Shown one piece after another: positions 9,123 to 15,349 of a stretch of DNA of 64,000 nucleotides (positions within the stretch are counted from its first letter, which is position 1; every line of letters begins with the position of its first letter). Under the pieces are notes generated by a model, which searched no databases, was not told where the DNA came from, and worked only from the letters and a program-made list of their open reading frames with translations. This stretch comes from Neisseria sp. (GTDB taxonomy: Bacteria; Pseudomonadota; Gammaproteobacteria; Burkholderiales; Neisseriaceae): positions 1 to 64,000 of the forward strand of contig NZ_JAUMZU010000015.1 in NCBI RefSeq assembly GCF_030527965.1, written 5' to 3'. The translations under genes were made by a program, and so were the position numbers.

Positions 9123-9575
9123 TCAGCTTTTTTGCAAGGCGATAACAATAGCTGCATCGTATCGTCCCCATTCGATTGGAATCACAAATGAACGATCACG
9201 CCTTGGTAACATAATTTCATCTGGTTCTCCACGAATAACAATCGGTACCGATATTTGGAGCGTTTCTCCTAGTACTCTGCGTGCATTACCAGCGATCGTA
9301 TTGGATACCTCTCCGATAATGTCTATGATATTTTCTTCTGAAGTATCTTTTTCTCCCATTAAGGTTAATAGGCGTTGAGCTAACTCTTTGGGTGAGGTAA
9401 AATATACAATCCCTTGTGCGTAACCCGAAATCGCAATGACTCCGGAATATTGTTGAGCAGCGGGCATAGCATTTTCTACGAGATAAGGTGTTCCTACGAA
9501 AATTTCTTCGCTTGCGACATGATTGAAATATTGTTGGACACCTTCTAAAAATACTTGTAATTGAGCTTCTTTCAT
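9123..9575 (-). CDS. CheX-like phosphatase domain protein
   Basis: The 150-residue product has the CheX/CheC fold signature. The segment IIDIIGEVSNTIAGNARRVL carries the E-x-x-N phosphatase motif (Glu89, Asn92) that CheX uses to remove phosphate from CheY~P. The GVIAISGYAQGIVYFTSPKE and C-terminal IPIEWGRYDAAIVIAL strands also fit CheX. It starts at ATG 9575, 21 bp after the response regulator stop, and is the last gene of the operon with the CheA-like kinase. The likely role is signal termination for the regulator next door (inference). CheX is normally a chemotaxis protein, and no flagellar or receptor gene is visible in this window. Confidence 0.82.
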   Translation of the reverse strand: MKEAQLQVFLEGVQQYFNHVASEEIFVGTPYLVENAMPAAQQYSGVIAISGYAQGIVYFTSPKELAQRLLTLMGEKDTSEENIIDIIGEVSNTIAGNARRVLGETLQISVPIVIRGEPDEIMLPRRDRSFVIPIEWGRYDAAIVIALQKS

Positions 9576-9596
9576 TTTAGTTCTTCGTCTTCCTGT

Positions 9597-9962
9597 TTAT
9601 AAATCTTCAGTCATTTCTTTTAGTGCGCTAAATAGATCTTCGTCTGAAAAAGGTTTGAAAAGAAACCCTCTTGCTCCGTATTCCAAAGCTTTAATTCCTG
9701 TTGCTTTGTCGGATAGGGCAGAAATAACTAAAATATTGGCATTTTCATCCAGTTCGATAATTCGTTGTATACTGGTTAACCCGTCCATTTGAGGCATAGT
9801 TAAATCCATTGTTACTAAATCAGGACGTAGAATTTCATAAAGTGCAACCGCATCTTTGCCATCTGCGGCGGTAGCGACCACTTCGAATCCCGTGCTTTCT
9901 GAACTGCGAGTAATGCGGTTGCGAATAACATTCGAGTCATCAACAATCATAATTGTCGGCAT
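9597..9962 (-). CDS. CheY-like single-domain response regulator
   Basis: The 121-residue receiver domain has no output domain. The acidic pair D8-D9, phosphoacceptor D53 (VTMDLTMPQMDG), the Ser81 in VISALSDK and K103 in FLFKPF make a complete active site. PTIMIVDDSNVIRNRI and GFEVVATAADGKDAVALY are typical of CheY rather than of DNA-binding regulators. It lies 25 bp downstream of the kinase and 21 bp upstream of the CheX-like gene, so phosphoryl input and removal are encoded side by side. The target of the phosphorylated form is not evident from the window. Confidence 0.9.
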   Translation of the reverse strand: MPTIMIVDDSNVIRNRITRSSESTGFEVVATAADGKDAVALYEILRPDLVTMDLTMPQMDGLTSIQRIIELDENANILVISALSDKATGIKALEYGARGFLFKPFSDEDLFSALKEMTEDL

Positions 9963-9987
9963 CTTTATTCTTTCTTATGGTATCAGA

Positions 9988-12165
9988 TTAAAGTTTTTTG
10001 GGTATTGTCAATACAATACGCGTATAAGCTCCGATTTTGGTGGCAAGAGCAACTTTCCCTCCTAACTGCTGAACACGCTCTTTGATTATGTCCATTCCTA
10101 TTCCTCGGCCGGCATCTTCGGTATTATTTGAGGCGGTTGAGAAGCCATGTTCAAAGATCTGTTGCACTAACTCTTTGGTGTCTAACCGGGCAGCTTGTTC
10201 TTGGGAGTAAGTGCCATTTTCAATTAGTTTTCGTCGGATTTTTTCATGATCTATACCTGTGCCATCATCTTGAACTGTTAATTTTATGGAACCATTGCTG
10301 GTTTCCTCTAAATCCAAGCGTAAATGACCTGCAGCCAATTTATGTTTGTTCAAACGGTCTTCCGGAGGTTCAATGCCATGTACTACAGCATTACGCAGCA
10401 TTTGGATTGCCATTTCATTCAAATGGCTTTTTACGTTGACATTTAGAGGAGTATTATCCATACCGGTACAACTGAAATCGACCTGTTTTCCATTTCTTTC
10501 AGCCAACCCTTTTACAAATTTTGATAGCTGTTCCTTGATGGGCTCGGAGTTGAAAACATGGCGCGCTGAATCACCACCATTGCCCGCAATACGATTATTT
10601 AAGTCTTCAATTACTTCCGTTAAACTAAATAACTCTTCCAATGAAACGGTTAGTGGTAAGAAATCTTCTCCAACAAGGGTGGTTTTGCGTTGTAAATCTT
10701 TTAGCAAGGTTTCCAGCACTTCGGCTAAGGAAACAAATCCTTGCAGATTAAGTGAGCTGGCATCGCCTTTCATACCGTGAACTTCACGGAAAATACGACG
10801 GGCTTTGTCTGAAAACTCAGATTGGCCTTGAACAGGTTCTTTCAGAATTCCGTTGATATTTTCATTTCTGGTCTTAGTGTGGGTAATAAAATCAGACAAA
10901 AGCTGCGAATCCGTTTTCAATATGGTGTTAAGCATCTCCATACGCAGATCATTCTGTTCGCGCTCCGCTTCGATTTTATCTTCTAACAACACGGCATGAG
11001 TTACGTCGTTAACGTTGACTAACACGCGGGCAATGCTGTCTTCATGATAAACACGATTGAATTTAAAATCGAAATAACGAATTTCTTTTTCCCCTGAATC
11101 GTTAATCATGTTGACTGGGCAGCGAACCAACGGATTCAAACTGGCAATTAGTCGCTCTTTCGTGCGGGGATTGTAGAGCTGTTGTACAAAACTGCCCGCA
11201 GTATCTAAATCTCTTGCATTGGCAACCATATCGGATAATAAGTCCAATAAATTTTTCCCCGCTAGGTTCTTTTTGCCTAATAAACGTTCAAGTTCAGCGG
11301 AATATTGGGAGCCAATGTTCAGGTTTCTGTCCAATAGGAATAATCCGCTGCTAACGGTTTGCAAGATTTCTTTAGTTTCATTCCTGGCGGCAGCGGCAGC
11401 TTGGTCGGCTTTGCCTAACCGGCGCATGAAAAGGCCGATGAATAATAAGAAATAGAGCAGGGAAAGAGTAATGCCGGTGATTTGGATGCGTTGCATCAAA
11501 ACCGCTTTTTTGTTCATGTCATTATTGATGGAAACAATAATGTCATCAATGTTTTCATAAATGTCTTGATAATTATCGTGAGTAAATTCAGAAACTTCTT
11601 GAGCAAAATTAGGATTTTCATTAGAAGTAACTTTATATTTCACGACCTTATGAATCAGGGGCTGATAATCCTTCCAGATACCTTGTACTTTAGCTAAGGC
11701 TTCACGGGTCCCCTCTGCGCTGAGAGGTTGCAGGAAGTTATGGCCTTCAACGATAGTATAGTGACCGCCTTTATCCAGAGCAGTAATGATTTCTTGGAAC
11801 TGATGACGAGATTTTTCCAATTTTTTTTGTAGTTCCATGCTTTCTGCATCATTTTCTTGCAGTTTAGCTTGGTAAGCCGTTTCGTTTTTTTCGGCTCTAT
11901 GTTTTTTCTCGTCGTGTTTTTCCAAGGTCAGAATTTGTAATGCTTGGGTAGCAGTAACAATATCATAGGCTGTATCACTCAGCGTGCCGGCAGCATCAAT
12001 TTGTACTTGGTTGACTTGGATTTGCTGGGATATTTGGCTGTTGACAATCATTACGCCAGATATGAACACCAGAAAAACAGCAACTGAGATGGTAACTTTG
12101 CGGTAACGTTTGGTCGAGGAACCTTGGAGTTTTTCTAATCCAGTGACATTTCGTGTTTTATCCAT
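9988..12165 (-). CDS. membrane CheA-like histidine kinase with Hpt domain
   Basis: A 725-residue sensor kinase. Seen in order: membrane span ~24-42, a ~185-residue periplasmic region rich in charged helices, span ~227-248, a PAS-like domain ~265-390 (VSSGLFLLDRNLNIGSQ to VLVNVNDVTHAVLLE), an Hpt domain with phospho-His463 in EVHGMKGDAS, and a CheA-type ATPase ~540-725 with N-box MLRNAVVHGIEPPEDRL, QDDGTGID and GRGIGMDIIKERVQQLGG. It stops right after the ATPase: there is no CheW-like P5 domain and no clear P2, so it probably senses directly rather than through chemoreceptors (inference). AAGGAC lies 8 bases before ATG 12165, and the upstream in-frame start at 12240 is less supported. First gene of the operon. 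Confidence 0.85.
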   Translation of the reverse strand: MDKTRNVTGLEKLQGSSTKRYRKVTISVAVFLVFISGVMIVNSQISQQIQVNQVQIDAAGTLSDTAYDIVTATQALQILTLEKHDEKKHRAEKNETAYQAKLQENDAESMELQKKLEKSRHQFQEIITALDKGGHYTIVEGHNFLQPLSAEGTREALAKVQGIWKDYQPLIHKVVKYKVTSNENPNFAQEVSEFTHDNYQDIYENIDDIIVSINNDMNKKAVLMQRIQITGITLSLLYFLLFIGLFMRRLGKADQAAAAARNETKEILQTVSSGLFLLDRNLNIGSQYSAELERLLGKKNLAGKNLLDLLSDMVANARDLDTAGSFVQQLYNPRTKERLIASLNPLVRCPVNMINDSGEKEIRYFDFKFNRVYHEDSIARVLVNVNDVTHAVLLEDKIEAEREQNDLRMEMLNTILKTDSQLLSDFITHTKTRNENINGILKEPVQGQSEFSDKARRIFREVHGMKGDASSLNLQGFVSLAEVLETLLKDLQRKTTLVGEDFLPLTVSLEELFSLTEVIEDLNNRIAGNGGDSARHVFNSEPIKEQLSKFVKGLAERNGKQVDFSCTGMDNTPLNVNVKSHLNEMAIQMLRNAVVHGIEPPEDRLNKHKLAAGHLRLDLEETSNGSIKLTVQDDGTGIDHEKIRRKLIENGTYSQEQAARLDTKELVQQIFEHGFSTASNNTEDAGRGIGMDIIKERVQQLGGKVALATKIGAYTRIVLTIPKKL

Positions 12166-12275
12166 AATTATCGTCCTTAAATCAACTGAGAGATGGGAGT
12201 AGATCGTATGAAATACAATCGTAGTGTTCAGGTGGCTCACATCTAAGGCCGCATAGTATCGTGAAATAATCAGTA

Positions 12276-12293
12276 GACATTAAATTTAATGTC
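12276..12293. promoter_or_regulatory. 18-bp perfect palindrome upstream of the kinase
   Basis: GACATTAAATTTAATGTC reads the same on both strands and lies 111 bp upstream of the kinase ATG. It has the form of a dimeric regulator operator. No regulator gene is adjacent. Confidence 0.45.
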
Positions 12294-12318
12294 ATGTTCG
12301 AGAATTGCTTGAACATGA
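12292..12318. repeat. 11-bp inverted repeat / hairpin next to the palindrome
   Basis: TCATGTTCGAG (12292-12302) pairs with CTTGAACATGA (12308-12318) with one G-T wobble around AATTG. It overlaps the last two bases of the palindrome. There is no clear T-run in the direction of the kinase, so operator or leader structure is more likely than a terminator. Confidence 0.45.
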
Positions 12319-12637
12319 TATAAAAATAATTATTTTGAGGACGACTTCACTTGCTTTTGCAACTTCAGTGAGTGTTAGTATTTATTTTGAATAACAAATG
12401 GACTTTGTTAATCGTTTTCTCCGTGTTGCGCGTAATATAGCAAAATAATTTTTAAGGTTATAGTGATGGATTTGCAAAGATATGGTTAAGTATCGAATTG
12501 TAAATAATGATGTTTATATAAATCAAAGGTATATGGTTTATTGAGAGAATTCAAGGCTTAGCAGATTCCGCAACTTTTTTGCATCATTATTAATTTGAGA
12601 ATGTTTTTTGAATAGAGTGGGAAATTGGATTATATCT

Positions 12638-12676
12638 GCCCGTCTGAAATTCATTAATACATTTTAGACAGGCTTG
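12638..12676 (-). terminator. degenerate uptake-sequence hairpin after folB
   Basis: TGCCCGTCTGAAA (12638-12650) and TTAGACAGGC (12663-12672) form an 8-bp stem with one wobble and a wide loop. Position fits a weak folB terminator. Confidence 0.4.
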
Positions 12677-12682
12677 GAGAGG

Positions 12683-13033
12683 TTATTCGGCTCTGCGTTC
12701 GATTTCTACTCCGGCTTCTTTGACGCCTGCCAGAATACCTGGTTTCACGATTCGGATGCGCACCCAAAGTGCTCGGAAGTCTTGCAGAATCAAATTGGCG
12801 ATATGTTCTGCCAGTGCTTCGAGCAACATAAAATTTTGGTTGCTTAAGCTGCGACGTACTGCATCACACACGTCTGCATAATGAACAGTGTCGGCTATAT
12901 CGTCGGAGGTGGCCGGTTTTTCGGGAATGCCAATGTCTAAATCTAGCAATAAGGTTTGTTTTTGTTTGCGCTCCCAGTCGTAAACGCCGATTAGGGTTTC
13001 GGCTTTCATGCCGTGTAGAAAGATTTTATCCAT
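12683..13033 (-). CDS. folB: dihydroneopterin aldolase
   Basis: FolB converts 7,8-dihydroneopterin to 6-hydroxymethyl-dihydropterin and glycolaldehyde in folate synthesis. The 116-residue product begins MDKIFLHGMKAETLIGVYDWE, the typical opening, and has the family DTVHYADVCDAVRR and FMLLEALAEHIANLIL segments with the catalytic lysine in RIRIVKPG. Start ATG 13033 is used. An in-frame TTG at 13045 only adds MKKK from a poly-A tract. plsY is divergent 62 bp away, the common folB-plsY arrangement. folP, a later pathway enzyme, is at 62781. Confidence 0.93.
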   Translation of the reverse strand: MDKIFLHGMKAETLIGVYDWERKQKQTLLLDLDIGIPEKPATSDDIADTVHYADVCDAVRRSLSNQNFMLLEALAEHIANLILQDFRALWVRIRIVKPGILAGVKEAGVEIERRAE

Positions 13034-13095
13034 TTTTTTTTTCAACCGTTTCAGTTAGAATCATGCGTCTTTTATTCTAAAGCAAAAAAGATTCC

Positions 13096-13710
13096 ATGTT
13101 GGTAAATTTATTGGCTGTTGTCGCAGCGTATTTAATCGGATCGCTTTCATTTGCGGTGATTGTGTCGAAACTTTACGGTATGGATGACCCGCGTACGTAC
13201 GGTTCGGGAAACCCGGGCGCAACTAATGTGCTGCGTAGCGGCAAGAAGCAAGCGGCGGTGTTGACTTTGTTGGGTGATGCGTTCAAAGGCGGCTTTGCCG
13301 TTTGGCTAGCCTTGGTATGGCAGAGTCGCTTGGGTTTGAGCGATGCGACGATTGCAGCCGTGGCGGTCGCAGCACAAATCGGGCATTTGTGGCCGGTATT
13401 TTTCGGATTTAAAGGCGGTAAAGGTGTGGCGACGGCTTTAGGCGTGTTGCTGATTATGTCTTGGCCGACTGCGCTGGTGTGTGTTGCTGCATGGTTGCTG
13501 GTGGTTTTTCGTTTTAAAGTTTCCTCTCTCGGAGCCTTGGTGGCGAGTGGTGTTAGCCCGATAGCTGCGTATTTTTTGATGTCGCAAAGTTCTTGGATAT
13601 TGGCGACTTTGCTTATTGCATTGTTGGTGATTTATCGTCATAAAAGTAATATTGAGAAGTTGCTCAAAGGTAGCGAGCGTAAAATTGGGGATAAAGCAGA
13701 GAAGCCTTAA
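13096..13710 (+). CDS. plsY: glycerol-3-phosphate acyltransferase PlsY
   Basis: PlsY transfers the acyl group from acyl-phosphate (made by PlsX) to glycerol 3-phosphate, the first step of phospholipid synthesis. The 204-residue inner-membrane protein has the three family motifs: YLIGSLSFAVIVSK near the start, GSGNPGATNVLRSGKK (acceptor site) and FGFKGGKGVATALG. It has about five membrane spans and ends in a basic tail. It is divergent from folB and followed by a strong uptake-sequence terminator convergent with the CbiM-like gene. Confidence 0.95.
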   Translation: MLVNLLAVVAAYLIGSLSFAVIVSKLYGMDDPRTYGSGNPGATNVLRSGKKQAAVLTLLGDAFKGGFAVWLALVWQSRLGLSDATIAAVAVAAQIGHLWPVFFGFKGGKGVATALGVLLIMSWPTALVCVAAWLLVVFRFKVSSLGALVASGVSPIAAYFLMSQSSWILATLLIALLVIYRHKSNIEKLLKGSERKIGDKAEKP

Positions 13711-13733
13711 CTTGATGAGTATGTTTTGATAGA

Positions 13734-13768
13734 CAATGCCTGTCTGAAAACTTTTCAGACAGGCATTG
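13734..13768. terminator. bidirectional terminator (inverted uptake pair) plsY / CbiM-like
   Basis: A perfect 17-bp stem CAATGCCTGTCTGAAAA with its complement around a single C. It serves both convergent genes. Confidence 0.88.
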
Positions 13769-13787
13769 TGGTTTTTTGAGGGTATCT

Positions 13788-14477
13788 TTATTTCCAGATG
13801 TCGGCTTTGCGGTTCAAATAACGGGCGTCGTCGAATGTGCCTAACATAGTGGGAACCAGTGCGACAAAAATAGCAGAAAAAATACCACTTAAAAATGCTT
13901 CGCCCCAAGCGATCAGGAAAAACACTTTAAATGCGGTGTGCCAAAGTAAAACATTGGGGAAGGTGCCCGACCATTCCAATAGGGCAACAATTAATGCGCC
14001 GGTTAGCAGCATGCCTAATGCTGCGGCAATAAAACCGTTTACAAAAATATAGATGAACAAGTTGGGGGATAAATGGCGTTGTGCCAGAGAAAGTAAAAGG
14101 CGACACGCCATAACCGGAGGCAATAAAACGAATAAGGCATTTAAGGCAAACGTATTCAGTCCCGAAAGGCCGTTTGTGATGCATAGATAGGGTAGGAGCA
14201 GCAAGCTGCCTATCCAGAAGGCCGCTGGTGCACCGAGCATTAAGGTTGCCAGGCTCATGCCAAGTAAGTGGTAGCTCATGCCGGTAAGTTGGCCTCCGCC
14301 TATATTGGCACGCAAGCTCCATAGTAATGCCAACCATAATAAAGCTGCTGCTGCGGCACGCGGGCGATATCGTAAAACCGCCCAAGCTTTTGGGGTAAAA
14401 GCCGCCAGCAGAAGCACCAATACAATGTCTGCAATATAAAACCAAGCAGGCTCAAACCATGCGGCAAGGAAATTCAT
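13788..14477 (-). CDS. CbiM-like energy-coupling-factor permease
   Basis: The 229-residue protein is almost entirely hydrophobic (about six or seven spans) and fits the CbiM/ECF S-component family in GGGQLTGMSYHLLGMSLATLMLG, LNTFALNALFVLLPP and FVNGFIAAALGML. It lacks the N-terminal Met-His-(Ile/Met) metal-binding start of cobalt/nickel CbiM proteins, since it begins MNFLAAWFEPAW. No CbiQ or CbiO gene is next to it, so it either borrows an ECF module from elsewhere or has another role. A His-rich protein is encoded just upstream on the same strand, hinting at metals (inference). Tandem 19-bp repeats lie 47-84 bp before the start. Confidence 0.72.
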   Translation of the reverse strand: MNFLAAWFEPAWFYIADIVLVLLLAAFTPKAWAVLRYRPRAAAAALLWLALLWSLRANIGGGQLTGMSYHLLGMSLATLMLGAPAAFWIGSLLLLPYLCITNGLSGLNTFALNALFVLLPPVMACRLLLSLAQRHLSPNLFIYIFVNGFIAAALGMLLTGALIVALLEWSGTFPNVLLWHTAFKVFFLIAWGEAFLSGIFSAIFVALVPTMLGTFDDARYLNRKADIWK

Positions 14478-14523
14478 AAACCGGCCATTAGTGGGAATAT
14501 TAAAGAATGGTGTTTTTTCTATT

Positions 14524-14561
14524 TTCTAAAGCTTAGAGATTATTCTAAAGCTTAGAGATTA
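14524..14561. repeat. two tandem 19-bp repeats upstream of the CbiM-like gene
   Basis: TTCTAAAGCTTAGAGATTA occurs at 14524-14542 and again, identical and back-to-back, at 14543-14561. Each unit contains a near-palindrome TCTAA-A-GCTTAGA. The 38-bp block lies 47-84 bp upstream of the CbiM-like ATG, as expected of a repeated operator or leader element. Confidence 0.6.
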
Positions 14562-14654
14562 TAAAGAATGCCTGATGCATTGGCAAAATCATTGAATAGG
14601 GTTTTCTGGCTATGTCGATAATCGATAAGAAGGATAGTGGTTCTGAATTAAGTT

Positions 14655-14685
14655 AAGATACAGATAAAATCTCCCCATATGTCAA
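14655..14685 (-). promoter_or_regulatory. possible promoter of the CbiM-like gene
   Basis: On the minus strand TTGACA (14685-14680) is followed after 17 bp by a weak -10 GTATCT (14662-14657). Transcripts would carry a ~170-base leader containing the tandem repeats. The -35 is consensus and the -10 poor. Confidence 0.35.
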
Positions 14686-14717
14686 GATTTATCCAGATTG
14701 AAATAGCCGAAGGCAAA

Positions 14718-14746
14718 TAAAAAGCCCTATGGTTGAATAGAGCTTT
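14718..14746 (-). terminator. terminator after the His-rich gene
   Basis: AAAGCCCTAT (14721-14730) pairs with ATAGAGCTTT (14737-14746) with one mismatch. On the minus strand it is followed by TTATTTG. Confidence 0.5.
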
Positions 14747-14761
14747 GATTTTAAAGATTTA

Positions 14762-15097
14762 TTATTTAACGATTTCAACCTGCCCATGATCGTCACAATG
14801 ATCGCCGTGCGGATGATGCAAGCGTCCGTTAACGATATAATCAATATGATCGCCGTGCGGTACGGCTTCGTGACCGCAACCTTCTCCGTGCACATGGCCT
14901 GCGCAGTCTTGTATCGGATGACAGCCGTCTGGGTTAGTCGCATTGATTTCTAAAGTATGCTCGTCGTAGTGGCCGTTGTGCGCATGATGAAGATGGCCGT
15001 CATGAAGATAGTCGGTATGATCACCGTGTTTGATGGCAGTGTGACCGCAATTCGCACCGTGAACATGTTCATGATTAGGATGAGTTGTGCAAGACAT
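14762..15097 (-). CDS. histidine-rich, internally duplicated putative metal-binding protein
   Basis: A 111-residue cytoplasmic-looking protein (no signal peptide) with about 25 His and 6 Cys. Two copies of one unit are visible: HVHGANCGHTAIKHGDHTDY followed by HLHHAH, and HVHGEGCGHEAVPHGDHIDY followed by RLHHPH. The spacing of Cys and His is conserved between copies, so a metal-binding or storage role (Zn, Ni, Co or Cu) is plausible but unproven. AAGGAG 7 bases before ATG 15097 fixes the start; an upstream ATG/TTG region is rejected. It lies upstream of the CbiM-like permease on the same strand but with its own terminator. Confidence 0.75.
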   Translation of the reverse strand: MSCTTHPNHEHVHGANCGHTAIKHGDHTDYLHDGHLHHAHNGHYDEHTLEINATNPDGCHPIQDCAGHVHGEGCGHEAVPHGDHIDYIVNGRLHHPHGDHCDDHGQVEIVK

Positions 15098-15349
15098 GAT
15101 GCGCTCCTTGAATTGAAATGAATGAAAAATATTGATAACAAGCAATATGTTGAGAAATTATAACATAGTTTGCAGGCTGAGTGCGTTGCGTTGTTTATTA
15201 TGAGGATTTAGCCTGTTAATGATATAGAAGTTAATGTTTGCTTGAATCCTTGTTTCTGTTAGGCAATCTTGTTTTCCTTCATAGAAGAAATTTAAAAAAC
15301 AAGCTAAAATAGCCGCTTTGCAGAAAACCTAGCGAAGGCTGCTTTTGTT

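Larger units (their letters stand above)
12166..12682. promoter_or_regulatory. 517-bp AT-rich upstream region of the CheA-like operon
   Basis: No gene is supported here. Near the kinase it holds an 18-bp perfect palindrome (12276-12293) overlapping a long hairpin (12292-12318). Further away it is AT-rich without a clear consensus promoter. The folB end carries a degenerate uptake-sequence hairpin (12638-12675). The only genes bordering it are both on the minus strand, so the length is more than a simple promoter needs. Confidence 0.5.

Noticed and set aside
10128..10780. Plus-strand open frames of over 100 codons within the CheA-like kinase
   Set aside because: They are antisense to a gene with complete kinase motifs and have no family features or ribosome binding site.
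9104..12638. The CheA-like region as a recent horizontal acquisition because it lacks full uptake sequences
   Set aside because: Gaps of 3-4 kb without a copy occur elsewhere in core genes here (for example 5232-9068 and 54660-58280), so absence alone is not evidence.
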